From: Eubacteriales bacterium
GTDB taxonomy: Bacteria; Bacillota; Clostridia; Lachnospirales; Lachnospiraceae
Assembly (NCBI GenBank): GCA_030536995.1
Contig: JAUNOY010000005.1
Location: 48,448-112,447 of the forward strand
DNA length: 64,000 nt
Reading direction: 5' to 3'
Part shown: positions 44,699-53,306 of the stretch, one piece after another
How positions within the stretch are numbered: the stretch's first letter is position 1
Layout: each line of letters begins with the position of its first letter
Made by a program: the position numbers and the translations under genes
The notes under the pieces: model-generated
The model's database searches: none
What the model was told of the DNA's origin: nothing
The model's input: only the letters and a program-made list of their open reading frames with translations

Positions 44699-45439
44699 AT
44701 GAAACGAGTTGGCCTTGTCGTGGCTTACGACGGAACCAATTACTGCGGCTGGCAGACCCAGCCTAATGGAGTTACAGTTCAGGGAGTTCTCAATGAAACT
44801 CTGTCTGAGCTTCTAGGAGAGGAGATTGAAACGATAGGCGCAAGCCGTACAGACGCAGGAGTACATGCGATGGGAAATGTGGCAGTGTTTGATACGAATA
44901 CACGTATTCCCGGAGAAAAGATTTCCTATGCGCTGAATCAGCGTCTTCCGGAGGATATTCGTATCCAGCTTTCGGAGGAGGTGGAGCCGGATTTCCATCC
45001 CCGTTACTGTGACAGCGAAAAAACTTATGAATATCGTATTCTCAACCGGAAATTCCCGGTGCCCACAGAGCGCTTGTACAGTTACTTCTATCATTACAGA
45101 CTTGATGTGGATAAGATGAGGGAGGCAACCTCCTATCTGATCGGATGCCATGATTTCGCATCTTTCTGCGGAGCAAAGGCGCAGGTAAAGACAACAATCC
45201 GTACAGTTACCGGTATTGATGTATGGAGAGATGGGGACATCATTACAATTCGCGTATCGGGAACAGGATTTCTTTACAATATGGTACGGATTATTGCCGG
45301 AACACTGATTGAAGTGGGAAACGGACAGTATCCCCCGGAAAGAGTAAAAGCGATTCTGGAAGCTTGTAACAGAGAAATGGCAGGACCTACGGCTCCTGCA
45401 CAGGGACTGACCCTGATGGGCATTGAATTTTTTGATTAA
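44699..45439 (+). CDS. truA: tRNA pseudouridine(38-40) synthase TruA
   Basis: This 246-residue enzyme isomerises uridines 38-40 in the anticodon arm of tRNAs. The catalytic Asp lies in GASRTDAGVHA near residue 54, and the second-half motif is GTGFLYNMVRIIAG. ATG 44699 is preceded by AGGAGGAATCTT. It closes the ecf gene cluster, an order conserved in many Firmicutes. Confidence 0.96.
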   Translation: MKRVGLVVAYDGTNYCGWQTQPNGVTVQGVLNETLSELLGEEIETIGASRTDAGVHAMGNVAVFDTNTRIPGEKISYALNQRLPEDIRIQLSEEVEPDFHPRYCDSEKTYEYRILNRKFPVPTERLYSYFYHYRLDVDKMREATSYLIGCHDFASFCGAKAQVKTTIRTVTGIDVWRDGDIITIRVSGTGFLYNMVRIIAGTLIEVGNGQYPPERVKAILEACNREMAGPTAPAQGLTLMGIEFFD

Positions 45440-45448
45440 GCAGAAAAA

Positions 45449-45500
45449 TAAAAAGGCATGACCGTTTTCTGTCTTCGGACAGGCGGCCATGCCTTTTGTT
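45449..45500. terminator. Terminator after truA, possibly bidirectional
   Basis: AAAAGGCATG (45451-45460) pairs with CATGCCTTTT (45488-45497). An inner CTGTC-TTCG-GACAG hairpin (45469-45482) extends it. The convergent CDF gene ends 40 bases further. Confidence 0.88.
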
Positions 45501-45537
45501 GTGGAAGATCTGTGCCTTTTAGAGAAACAAATCGTTT

Positions 45538-46707
45538 TCAGGCATAATCATGATCAACCTGAATTACAGCAAAGTATTTACCGTTATCCCAGGAACGGAT
45601 GCTGCTTTTGACACGTGATAAAATTTCCTGATCAGATATTTCACTTTTGTAAGGGATTACGATATCAAAAATAATGTTTGCATGAGTGTTGCCTTCCACT
45701 ACGCGGAAATCGTGAATGTCGAGTCCGGGTTCAATTTCCTGAACAAGGGCTGTAACTTTGTCTTTCAGACCATTAATTCTGGCATCGTTGGTAACAATAG
45801 GATCCATATGGATGGTTGCAGTACAGAAAAGTTTATCCTGCAGTTCTTTCTCAATGTTGTCGATTTCGTCGTGTATCTCCAGAAGATTTCCGTGGGCAGG
45901 AACCTCTGCGTGAAGGGATATGATAAGCCTTCCCGGACCGTAGTCATGGACAAGCAGGTCGTGAATACCACAGACAATGGGATGTGCTTTTACCAGATCT
46001 TCAATTTCTTTTACGAAATCAGAGCTTGGCGGCTGTCCGAGAAGAGGATCCATAGTGTCTTTCATTGTAGTGATGCCTGTATAAACAATGAAGAGTCCCA
46101 CTGCGATTCCAAACCAGCCGTCCAGCAGCAGGCCTGTAAATTGGCTGATGAGCGTCGCGCCCAGAACAAGAATAGTGGAAATCGTGTCGCTTAAACTGTC
46201 ATTAGCAGTTGCAATCATGGCAGTGCTTTCGATTTTTCTGCCAATTTTCCGGTTATAATAATTCATGTAGAATTTTACCAGAATGGATGCAATCAGGATA
46301 CCGAGAATCAGCGGACTGCTTTCAATAGATTCCGGATGAAGTACCTTACTGATAGAAGTCTTTACCAGTTCAAAGCCCATAATAAGAATTGCAACTGCGA
46401 CAAAAAGACCGGAAATATATTCCATTCTGCCGTGACCGAAAGGATGCTCGGGATCAGGTTTCTGACCGGAAAGTTTAAATCCCAGGAGAGTAATGACAGA
46501 AGAGCCGGCATCGGATAGATTATTGAAGGCATCGGCTGTGATAGCAATGGAGCCGCTTAAAGTTCCTGCAAGCCATTTGCCCGCAAAAAGCAGGATATTA
46601 AGCAGAATCCCTACAGTTCCGCACAGCATACCATAAGCCTGACGGACCTCTCCGGAATGATAGTCGGAGGGGTTTTTGATAAATATTTTTGCTAAAAAAG
46701 TTACCAT
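45538..46707 (-). CDS. Cation diffusion facilitator (CDF) metal exporter
   Basis: This 389-residue protein has an N-terminal membrane domain with five to six hydrophobic segments. Metal-site signatures are ADAFNNLSDAGSS in helix 2 and HPFGHGRMEY after helix 3. An extended C-terminal cytoplasmic domain of about 180 residues follows, longer than in FieF/YiiP. CDF proteins export Zn, Fe, Mn or related ions in exchange for protons; the helix-2 motif reads NxxxD rather than HxxxD, so Mn or Fe is more likely than Zn. The start follows GGGGAGAACTAAAC. Confidence 0.9.
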   Translation of the reverse strand: MVTFLAKIFIKNPSDYHSGEVRQAYGMLCGTVGILLNILLFAGKWLAGTLSGSIAITADAFNNLSDAGSSVITLLGFKLSGQKPDPEHPFGHGRMEYISGLFVAVAILIMGFELVKTSISKVLHPESIESSPLILGILIASILVKFYMNYYNRKIGRKIESTAMIATANDSLSDTISTILVLGATLISQFTGLLLDGWFGIAVGLFIVYTGITTMKDTMDPLLGQPPSSDFVKEIEDLVKAHPIVCGIHDLLVHDYGPGRLIISLHAEVPAHGNLLEIHDEIDNIEKELQDKLFCTATIHMDPIVTNDARINGLKDKVTALVQEIEPGLDIHDFRVVEGNTHANIIFDIVIPYKSEISDQEILSRVKSSIRSWDNGKYFAVIQVDHDYA

Positions 46708-46912
46708 GTTTAGTTCTCCCCGTTTTTTTATACGCGCTGAAACGTGTTTGGTCTATAAATATGTAGGATAGCACAGATCAGAATAAAATTCTACAAAAAA
46801 CAGAAAAGAACATGTAATTTAGAATTTTTGTCTTACTATTAAAAGTAGGAATAAAAAAGCAATATTTCTAAAAAATAAAGCAAAAAGACAATTGAAAATA
46901 GAGGCAGAAAAC

Positions 46913-46934
46913 ATTACCATAGGATTATGGGTAA
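46913..46934 (+). promoter_or_regulatory. Possible operator upstream of the GH112 gene
   Basis: TTACCATA (46914-46921) and TATGGGTAA (46926-46934) form an inverted repeat with one bulge. The rest of 46708-46962 is AT-rich without a convincing promoter or ORF. Confidence 0.4.
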
Positions 46935-46962
46935 CTGAGCAAAAACACTAGGAGGATAAAAA

Positions 46963-49125
46963 ATGGATAAAAAATTTGGCCGTGTTACAATACCGACAGA
47001 CATGGATGTAATTCCGGAGACTCTGGATATTCTGAAAAGATGGGGAGCAGATGCGATCCGTGACTGCGATGGAACAGAATTTCCGGCAGAACTGAAAGAA
47101 TCAGGCGCAAAAATTTATGCTACGTATTATACAACCCGTAAAGATAACGTATGGGCGAAGGCTCATCCGGAAGAAATTCAGCAGATGTATATTATGACAT
47201 CTTTCCATACTGCAGTTTCCGATAAGCTGTCTATCCATCTTATGGATCATCTTTATCCGGATATGCTTAAGGTAAACAGCCGTGACGATATTAAACGCTG
47301 GTGGGAAGTTATGGACAGAACTACAGGAGAGCCTGTAGATACCGATAAATGGAACTATAGTGAGGAAACAGGAGACGTGACTATTGAGGCGATTCCTTTC
47401 CACGATTATACAGTGAGCTTTCTTGCTTATATTATGTGGGATCCGGTACATATGTACAATGCAGTTGTCAATGACTGGAAAGACGTAGAGCCTCAGATGA
47501 CTTTTGACGTGCGCCAGCCTGCGACAAGAGAATTTTCCCTTAACAGACTCCGCAGATTCCTTGAGACACATGAGTATGTAAATGTTGTTCGTTTTACGAC
47601 ATTTTTCCATCAGTTCACCCTCATTTTCGATGAGATGGCGAGAGAAAAATATGTAGACTGGTATGGATATTCTGCGTCTGTCAGCCCGTATATTCTGGAA
47701 CAGTTTGAGAAAGAGGTCGGCTATAAGTTCCGTCCGGAATTTATCATTGATCAGGGCTATATGAATAACACATATCGAATTCCGTCTAAGGAATTTAAGG
47801 ACTTTCAGGCTTTCCAGAGACGCGAGGTTGCGGCTCTTGCAAAAGAGATGGTGGATATTGTACACGAATACGGCAAGGAAGCTATGATGTTTATGGGCGA
47901 TCACTGGATCGGTATGGAACCGTTTATGGATGAGTTTGCAAACATCGGTCTTGACGCAGTAGTGGGAAGTGTCGGCAACGGCGCTACTTTAAGACTGTTC
48001 AGTGACATCAAGAATGTTAAATATACAGAGGGACGTTTCCTTCCATATTTCTTCCCGGATACTTTCCATGAAGGCGGAGACCCGGTAAAAGAGGCAAAGG
48101 TGAACTGGGTAACAGCCCGACGTGCGATTCTGAGAAGCCCGATTCAGAGAATCGGCTATGGCGGATACTTAAAGCTTGCACTTCAGTTCCCTGATTTTGT
48201 AGATTATATCACAGAGGTAACAGACGAATTCCGTACGCTTTATGACAATATTCAGGGAGTTACACCATACTGCGTGAAACGAGTAGCGGTTCTCAACTGC
48301 TGGGGAAGAATGCGTGCATGGGGTAATCATATGGTTCACCACGCTCTTTACTATAAACAGAACTATTCCTATGCAGGCGTGATCGAAGCTCTCAGCGGCG
48401 CTCCGTTTGATGTGAAATTCATCAGTTTTGATGATATTAAGGAAAATCCGGAATTATTAAGCGAGTTTGACGTTGTTCTCAATGTCGGTGATGCAGACAC
48501 TGCATATACCGGCGGTGAATTCTGGAAAGACGAGACAATTGTAACTGCTGTTAAGAAATTTGTTTATAACGGCGGTGGTTTCATTGGTGTGGGTGAGCCT
48601 TGCGCGCATCAGTGGCAGGGACGTTTCATTCAGCTTTCCGAAATCCTTGGTGTAGAGGAAGAGCATGGATTTAACTTAAATACAGATAAGTACAACTGGG
48701 AAGAGCACAGAGACCACTTTATTCTTTCCGACTGTACAAAAGATGTGGATTTCGGCGAAGGAAAGAAGAATATCTTCGCGCTTCCTGAGACAGAAATCCT
48801 GATTCAGAGAGATAAGGAAGTACAGATGGCTGTCAAAGAATTTGGAAAAGGTCGTGGTGTTTATATCAGCGGACTTCCATACAGCTTTGAGAACAGCCGT
48901 ATCCTTTACCGTGCGGTTCTGTGGTCTGCAAATGCAGAAGAGGAGTTGAATTGCTGGTTCTCCACAAACTTCAATGTGGAAGTTCACGCATATGTGAAGA
49001 ATAATAAATATTGTGTTGTAAATAATACTTATGAGCCGCAGGATACTGTTGTATACAGAGGTGACGGCAGCAGCTTCCCGCTTCATATGGAGGCAAATGA
49101 GATTAAATGGTATCAGATTGACTGA
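46963..49125 (+). CDS. 1,3-beta-galactosyl-N-acetylhexosamine phosphorylase (GH112)
   Basis: This 720-residue cytoplasmic enzyme matches the GH112 family along its length: RWGADAIRDCDGTEFP near residue 28, the barrel segment AMMFMGDHWIGMEPF near residue 305, and a beta-rich C-terminal domain. GH112 enzymes phosphorolyse galacto-N-biose or lacto-N-biose (from mucin and milk oligosaccharides) to Gal-1-phosphate plus the N-acetylhexosamine; some clostridial members prefer galactosyl-rhamnose. Specificity cannot be told by eye. No kinase, epimerase or ABC transporter of the lacto-N-biose pathway is next to it. It has its own AGGAGG site and terminator. Confidence 0.92.
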   Translation: MDKKFGRVTIPTDMDVIPETLDILKRWGADAIRDCDGTEFPAELKESGAKIYATYYTTRKDNVWAKAHPEEIQQMYIMTSFHTAVSDKLSIHLMDHLYPDMLKVNSRDDIKRWWEVMDRTTGEPVDTDKWNYSEETGDVTIEAIPFHDYTVSFLAYIMWDPVHMYNAVVNDWKDVEPQMTFDVRQPATREFSLNRLRRFLETHEYVNVVRFTTFFHQFTLIFDEMAREKYVDWYGYSASVSPYILEQFEKEVGYKFRPEFIIDQGYMNNTYRIPSKEFKDFQAFQRREVAALAKEMVDIVHEYGKEAMMFMGDHWIGMEPFMDEFANIGLDAVVGSVGNGATLRLFSDIKNVKYTEGRFLPYFFPDTFHEGGDPVKEAKVNWVTARRAILRSPIQRIGYGGYLKLALQFPDFVDYITEVTDEFRTLYDNIQGVTPYCVKRVAVLNCWGRMRAWGNHMVHHALYYKQNYSYAGVIEALSGAPFDVKFISFDDIKENPELLSEFDVVLNVGDADTAYTGGEFWKDETIVTAVKKFVYNGGGFIGVGEPCAHQWQGRFIQLSEILGVEEEHGFNLNTDKYNWEEHRDHFILSDCTKDVDFGEGKKNIFALPETEILIQRDKEVQMAVKEFGKGRGVYISGLPYSFENSRILYRAVLWSANAEEELNCWFSTNFNVEVHAYVKNNKYCVVNNTYEPQDTVVYRGDGSSFPLHMEANEIKWYQID

Positions 49126-49137
49126 TGTCAGTGAAGC

Positions 49138-49172
49138 TCAGGCAGGGGCGTAAGAACCCCTGCCTGTTTTTC
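49138..49172 (+). terminator. Rho-independent terminator after the GH112 gene
   Basis: CAGGCAGGGG (49139-49148) and CCCCTGCCTG (49157-49166), followed by TTTTTC. Confidence 0.95.
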
Positions 49173-49215
49173 TGCAAAAAACTCGAAAAAAAGTTGAAAA
49201 ATAAGGAAAAAATGG

Positions 49216-49244
49216 TTGACAGAAGAGAGCGCTTATAATATAAT
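49216..49244 (+). promoter_or_regulatory. Promoter of rplM-rpsI
   Basis: Perfect TTGACA (49216-49221), 17-base spacer, perfect TATAAT (49239-49244). A second TATAAT overlaps at 49234-49239. Confidence 0.9.
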
Positions 49245-49249
49245 TACCC

Positions 49250-49400
49250 AATGTGACGTAGTGCGAAATACTTGAGCCAATAGCCCCGGCGAGAGTGTTT
49301 ATCAGCGGTTTCGGACATTTCCGCGGTTTTATGCACAGGCGTCCCGGTAATAACTTTTTATGCGGGAATCCGCGGTTGATTAAACTATCGTTGATAAATA
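49250..49400 (+). ncRNA. Structured rplM leader, candidate L13-type ribosomal-protein leader
   Basis: About 165 bases lie between promoter and rplM. Arms CCGCGG (49321-49326 and 49370-49375) enclose an inner TCCCG (49342-49346) / CGGGA (49363-49367) pair, preceded by a GCGGTTTCGG segment. The position fits the autoregulatory L13 leader known in Firmicutes. Assignment is by position and pairing only. Confidence 0.55.
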
Positions 49401-49415
49401 ACAGGAGGTAAAACC

Positions 49416-49844
49416 ATGCAGACTTATATGGCTAATCCAGATAAAATCGAAAGAAAATGGTATGTAGTTGACGCTGAAGGATGCACACTGGGCCGTCTGG
49501 CTTCCGGTATCGCAAGCGTTTTAAGAGGTAAAAATAAACCACAGTTTACACCACACGTAGACACAGGTGATTATGTAATCGTTGTCAATGCTGACAAGAT
49601 TAAAGTTACAGGCAAGAAATTAGAGCAGAAAATCTACTACAATCACTCCGATTATGTAGGTGGTATGAAAGAAACTACATTAAAAGAAATGTTAGCAAAG
49701 AAACCAGAGAAGGTTGTTGAGCTTGCAGTGAAAGGTATGCTTCCAAAAGGACCTTTAGGAAGAACTATGTACAAAAAACTTTTTGTATACGCAGGACCGG
49801 AACACAAACATGAAGCTCAGAAACCGGAAGTTTTAACATTTTAA
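49416..49844 (+). CDS. rplM: 50S ribosomal protein L13
   Basis: This 142-residue protein has normal length and the family signature [21 protein letters not shown] at about residues 109-129 (read in parts: [18 protein letters not shown]). [10 protein letters not shown] at the N-terminus is also typical. The start follows AACAGGAGGTAAAACC. It is co-transcribed with rpsI, the invariant order in bacteria. Confidence 0.98.
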   Translation: MQTYMANPDKIERKWYVVDAEGCTLGRLASGIASVLRGKNKPQFTPHVDTGDYVIVVNADKIKVTGKKLEQKIYYNHSDYVGGMKETTLKEMLAKKPEKVVELAVKGMLPKGPLGRTMYKKLFVYAGPEHKHEAQKPEVLTF

Positions 49845-49858
49845 GGAGGTAGATTACA

Positions 49859-50251
49859 TTGGCTAGCGCAAAATTCTACGGAACAGGAAGAAGAAAAAAA
49901 TCAATCGCAAGAGTTTACCTTGTACCTGGAACAGGTAAAGTTACAATCAATAAAAGAGATATCGATGAATACTTCGGATTAGATACACTGAAAGTTATCG
50001 TTCGTCAGCCATTAGTTGCAACAGAGACAGAAGGCAAATTTGACGTATTAGTAAACGTACACGGCGGCGGATACACAGGACAGGCTGGTGCAATCAGACA
50101 TGGTGTTGCAAGAGCACTCCTTCAGGCAGATGCTGAATACAGACCAGTTCTTAAAGCAGCAGGCTTCTTAACACGTGACCCACGTGCGAAAGAGCGTAAA
50201 AAATACGGTCTCAAAGCAGCTCGTAGAGCACCACAGTTCTCTAAACGATAA
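49859..50251 (+). CDS. rpsI: 30S ribosomal protein S9
   Basis: This 130-residue protein shows [13 protein letters not shown] at the N-terminus and the conserved basic C-terminus ending APQFSKR. Translation appears to start at TTG 49859, seven bases after a perfect AAGGAGGT; no ATG or GTG is available in frame between the stop of rplM and the conserved N-terminus. A prophage lies directly downstream, and the S9 reading frame is intact. Confidence 0.97.
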   Translation: MASAKFYGTGRRKKSIARVYLVPGTGKVTINKRDIDEYFGLDTLKVIVRQPLVATETEGKFDVLVNVHGGGYTGQAGAIRHGVARALLQADAEYRPVLKAAGFLTRDPRAKERKKYGLKAARRAPQFSKR

Positions 50252-50274
50252 TTTACAAACGAATATTAAACAGC

Positions 50275-50311
50275 ACAGACCCAAGGAATTCAATGTCCTT
50301 GGGTCTTTTTC
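50275..50311 (+). terminator. Rho-independent terminator after rpsI
   Basis: AGACCCAAGGA (50277-50287) and TCCTTGGGTCT (50296-50306), followed by TTTT. This is the last recognisable host feature before the prophage. Confidence 0.93.
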
Positions 50312-50347
50312 ATTTGTCCAAACCTGTCCGATTTTATGCGATAGTAA

Positions 50348-50390
50348 CAAACTAGAAACAAACTAGAAACAAAAATAGTGAATAAATTCA
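50348..50390. repeat. Tandem 11-base repeats and an operator-like site next to the prophage left end
   Basis: Two perfect copies of CAAACTAGAAA (50348-50358, 50359-50369) and a degenerate third form a one-turn-spaced array, typical of integrase arm or excisionase sites. Directly after it, AGTGAATAAATTCA (50377-50390) is identical to the site before the rightward switch promoter (53153-53166). Confidence 0.6.
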
Positions 50391-50423
50391 TTGAATATAG
50401 TAAATGACAAATGAATAAAAGAA

Positions 50424-50458
50424 ATAAAAGACCTGACGCAATGTCAGGTCTTTTATTT
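50424..50458. terminator. Bidirectional terminator at the integrase end
   Basis: AAAAGACCTGAC (50426-50437), loop GCAAT, GTCAGGTCTTTT (50443-50454). Confidence 0.92.
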
Positions 50459-51514
50459 TTAGAGTTTATTTACCGCTTCCAATTTCACAGGAAGTTCAAG
50501 ATGTGTATAAACTGATTCAGTGACATTCTGACCTTTATGACCAACTATCAGCTTCAGGATTCGTTCATCGACTCCGCAGGCGGTCATCAAGCTGACGAAG
50601 GTATGTCTGGTGTCATGTGGTCTGTGATTCTGCAATCCAAGAACGTCCATCAGTGGCTTCCAGTAGGAATCATAATAGTTGCGGTAGGTGAAGTGTTTCC
50701 CTTCAGGTGTACAGATAAGGTATTCCGAATCCCTGTCCATCCAAGTTCTGAAGAATGGGAGAATCTTGTCTGCAATTGGAACTTCTCTGATTCCCGATTC
50801 TGTCTTTGATTCCCTTACGTAAAACCATTGGTCATCTACGTGGACATCTTCTTTCTTCAGGTCTAACAGTTCACCGATTCTGACACCTGTGTGAATCAAT
50901 ATGAGAATAACAGACATGTATGGATTGCTGTCCTTACTATCCCATATCATATGAACTTCCTTCTTGGTGAACGCTGTCCTGTCAATCTTATTCGGGTTAC
51001 CTGCTTTACTGATGTCCAAATATCGAACCATATCCCTTTTGTCTGCTGATACTATTTCATGTATGACAGCATAATCATACATCAGACCAAGTAATATTTT
51101 CAATTTCTTTAGGGTTGGGGTGTTCTTCCCTGATTCGTCCACTACTTTCTGCATGTGGTCAAGTTTGATTTCCACAAACTTCATATCGTGCAATTTAAGG
51201 CACGTTTTGAACGAAGCCTTGTAAGCCTTCACGTTACTCTCAGAAACCTTTGGGAAATGAGATTCTGACCACTTCTGATAAACTTCTGCGAATGTAATAG
51301 TATTGTTATGCAGGTCATAAGGGTCTTTGTTGTAATCGGACAGGGCAAGCATAGCGTCCTTCCTGCTTGCGTAATATCCTACAAATTGATAAACAGGATA
51401 AGACTTTTGTTTTTCTTCATTGAACGTCCATCCGACTGTTTTCCTTGCACACCAAGGATTTCTTCTGTTTCCTGATAACTTATAGACGCTTCCGAATCCG
51501 TTTGGTAATCTCAT
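50459..51514 (-). CDS. int: Phage tyrosine recombinase / integrase
   Basis: This 351-residue integrase is read from ATG 51514 (MRLPNGFGSV) behind GAAAGGATGATGATT; upstream in-frame ATGs fall inside that site or have none. It has an N-terminal AP2-like arm-binding part, a SAM-like core-binding domain at about 65-150 and a catalytic domain. Active residues are visible as Arg in HTGVRIGELL, the HDTRHTF box, His in VGHKGQN and the Tyr nucleophile in ESVYTHLEL. It inserts and excises the prophage. It is convergent with rpsI, whose 3' end is the apparent target region. Confidence 0.95.
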   Translation of the reverse strand: MRLPNGFGSVYKLSGNRRNPWCARKTVGWTFNEEKQKSYPVYQFVGYYASRKDAMLALSDYNKDPYDLHNNTITFAEVYQKWSESHFPKVSESNVKAYKASFKTCLKLHDMKFVEIKLDHMQKVVDESGKNTPTLKKLKILLGLMYDYAVIHEIVSADKRDMVRYLDISKAGNPNKIDRTAFTKKEVHMIWDSKDSNPYMSVILILIHTGVRIGELLDLKKEDVHVDDQWFYVRESKTESGIREVPIADKILPFFRTWMDRDSEYLICTPEGKHFTYRNYYDSYWKPLMDVLGLQNHRPHDTRHTFVSLMTACGVDERILKLIVGHKGQNVTESVYTHLELPVKLEAVNKL

Positions 51515-51606
51515 AATCATCATCCTTTCTTCAAAAATGGGTGCATTGAACAAAGGTATGTGATATAATAGATTTGACGTTGTTGGAATATATCACATTC
51601 CTTCAT

Positions 51607-51845
51607 CCCAAGACCATGCTGAACTGCAATTCAGGGTGGTCTTTGTGTGTGTCCTTACTGTCCTTCGTGTCCCTCGTTATATACTACTATATAATATTTA
51701 TTATTTATGCCTTCGCATCACTTCCTTAAAATATATCAGGTAATTATAACGAGGGACACAAGTGACACAAAGGACACTTTGTCTGAAACCCTTATAAATC
51801 AAGGCTTTCAGTTGTCCTTCGTTGTGTCCCTGCTGTCCTTTGTTA
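51607..51845. other. AT-rich noncoding region with GTCC iterons, an inverted repeat and a hairpin
   Basis: No credible gene lies between 51515 and 51842. About eight copies of a TGTCC(C/T)T motif on both strands occur at 51649-51845. A perfect 15-bp inverted repeat, GTGTCCCTCGTTATA (51667-51681) and its complement (51745-51759), brackets a 63-base AT-rich stretch. A hairpin with stem AAGACCA...TGGTCTT and inner CTGAA/TTCAG lies at 51610-51643. The composition is that of a replication origin or a multi-site protein-binding region; the function is not proven. Confidence 0.55.
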
Positions 51846-52424
51846 CTTTACTTCCAGTGAAAACACAGCCTTTTGTTCCTGACTATTTCCATCGTATGTG
51901 GAAAAATTAATTTTAAAATCGCCCGCATTATCTACACCTACACAGGACTGCGCTTCACATTTCCCACCTATTGGTGTTTCCTGTGGGTACATAGTAACGT
52001 CATTTGGATAGGAATATCCCATCTTACCTGTTGAATCCATAATTCCATCGATTAAGTCAATGAACAGACCATTCATTCCTTCTGCTTCATATCCGAGATT
52101 TTCATATTCGTATGTAATCAGGTATACAGCTTCAGGCGATGTTTCAGCAAATTCATTTCTTTCATCCATTTCTTCGACTGATTTGATAGTCAACGTCCAC
52201 TGATTTGGAACTGTCCATGTGTCACCGATTTTGTATTCTTCCTGATTACTTCCTTCAGTGTACTTGGCGAGTTCCTTTTGTAGTTCATCAATGATTGCCT
52301 GCATACCTTGAATCTGAGTTTCCAGTTCAAAAATTTTATCATCCTTTTCATCTGCAAATACAGATGTAGTTGGAACAAGCATCATTGATGAACATAATAA
52401 TATTGATAACAGTTTCTTTTTCAT
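51843..52424 (-). CDS. Prophage-encoded secreted protein with coiled coil, possible superinfection-exclusion factor
   Basis: This 193-residue protein is read from ATG 52424 behind AGAGGAAGATAAA. It has a Sec signal peptide (MKKKLLSILLCSSMMLVP, cleavage near VFAD), a heptad-like helical region at about residues 25-55 (ELETQIQGMQAIIDELQKEL) and a C-terminal beta-rich domain resembling DUF4352/DUF5067 (GDTWTVPNQWTLTIKSVE). It lies between integrase and repressor, in the same direction as both, so it should be made in the lysogen. Exported proteins at this position in other temperate phages block entry of related phage DNA; that role is inferred from position only. Confidence 0.75.
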   Translation of the reverse strand: MKKKLLSILLCSSMMLVPTTSVFADEKDDKIFELETQIQGMQAIIDELQKELAKYTEGSNQEEYKIGDTWTVPNQWTLTIKSVEEMDERNEFAETSPEAVYLITYEYENLGYEAEGMNGLFIDLIDGIMDSTGKMGYSYPNDVTMYPQETPIGGKCEAQSCVGVDNAGDFKINFSTYDGNSQEQKAVFSLEVK

Positions 52425-52443
52425 TTTATCTTCCTCTTTTCTT

Positions 52444-53124
52444 TTAGAATTTCTGTCTGTTTTCAATTACTTTCCCGATAATACGAACAGGTCTAGTGAT
52501 AATGTCTTCGTTACTGAAGAACATCGGTTCATACATCGGATTGAAGGATTGAAGGACAATACCTGCATCAGTCTTTACTAATTTCTTGCAAGTCGCATCA
52601 TTCCCATTAACCTTTGCAATTACTACATCGCCTGATTCAGCATCATTTTGCTGACGTACAATCAGTATGTCACCTTCCTGAATGCGAGGGGACATTGAAT
52701 CACCCTTCACTTTTAGACCAAAGAACTTTCCAGACCTTGCGAGCTGTTCGGAGATTTCTTCCCAATCATCCACATCAACTAATTCAACAGCTTCGATTGG
52801 AATTCCACATGGTACTTCACCAAGAACAGGAATTCTGATTCCTGCTTCAATCTTTCCAAGTTCCGATAGGGCATCCTTTTCGTATCGTTCTGACCACTTG
52901 TCTATAACAGCGTCCCGTTCTGTTCTGAAATCCGATTCACCTGTTAAATATGCGATACTCACACCGAAGTATTCAGATAACTTTTGAAGTGAATTCTGAT
53001 TCGGTTGGAAGCCAGATTTCCATTTGGATGTTGAACCGACTGCTATTCCTGATTCCTGTTCCATTTTTCGTTTTGAAATCTTTCGTTCTTTGCATAATTC
53101 TTCAATTTTTTCTACTAATGTCAT
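52444..53124 (-). CDS. Prophage repressor: HTH (XRE) plus S24 LexA-like peptidase
   Basis: This 226-residue protein is read from ATG 53124; GTG 53130 is possible and lies closer to AAAGGA. It has an N-terminal XRE helix-turn-helix (residues 15-65, SKRKMEQESGIAVGSTSKW), a linker, and an S24 peptidase with Ser in GDSMSPRIQ and Lys in DVVIAKVNG. A Cys-Gly pair in EVPCGIP sits where LexA-type proteins cleave themselves (UmuD also uses Cys-Gly). It should hold lysogeny and be inactivated by RecA during the SOS response. Its long 5' untranslated region overlaps the rightward early transcript. Confidence 0.92.
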   Translation of the reverse strand: MTLVEKIEELCKERKISKRKMEQESGIAVGSTSKWKSGFQPNQNSLQKLSEYFGVSIAYLTGESDFRTERDAVIDKWSERYEKDALSELGKIEAGIRIPVLGEVPCGIPIEAVELVDVDDWEEISEQLARSGKFFGLKVKGDSMSPRIQEGDILIVRQQNDAESGDVVIAKVNGNDATCKKLVKTDAGIVLQSFNPMYEPMFFSNEDIITRPVRIIGKVIENRQKF

Positions 53125-53152
53125 AGGCACAAAATCCTTTCTGAAAAAAAAA

Positions 53153-53205
53153 AGTGAATAAATTCAGCAAAAGGTATTGACAAAGATGAAGTAATTCACT
53201 ATAAT
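53153..53205 (+). promoter_or_regulatory. Rightward early promoter with upstream and spacer operators
   Basis: Perfect TTGACA (53177-53182), 17-base spacer, perfect TATAAT (53200-53205). AGTGAATAAATTCAGC (53153-53168) ends eight bases before the -35. A second palindrome, TGAAGTAATTCA (53187-53198), fills the spacer. It drives the early genes from 53382. Confidence 0.85.
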
Positions 53206-53250
53206 GACGATTGTAAGTGATGAAGAAAATCAGCACTTAATAAAACCAAT

Positions 53251-53286
53251 AGCGAATAAATGACCTAAAGGCTGAATCAATTTTTC
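53251..53286. promoter_or_regulatory. Central operator-like sites of the switch
   Basis: AGCGAATAAATGACC (53251-53265) and, inverted, GCTGAATCAATTTTTC (53271-53286) resemble the operators at the two promoters. They lie at the centre of symmetry of the switch (about 53256). Confidence 0.45.
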
Positions 53287-53306
53287 TATATGGTTATGGT
53301 GACTTT

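Noticed and set aside
50348..50390. Short repeats near the prophage end considered as a CRISPR array
   Set aside because: 11-base contiguous units without spacers; no cas genes in the window.
51610..51643. Hairpin before the integrase considered as a terminator
   Set aside because: No T-run on either strand; kept as part of the noncoding island instead.
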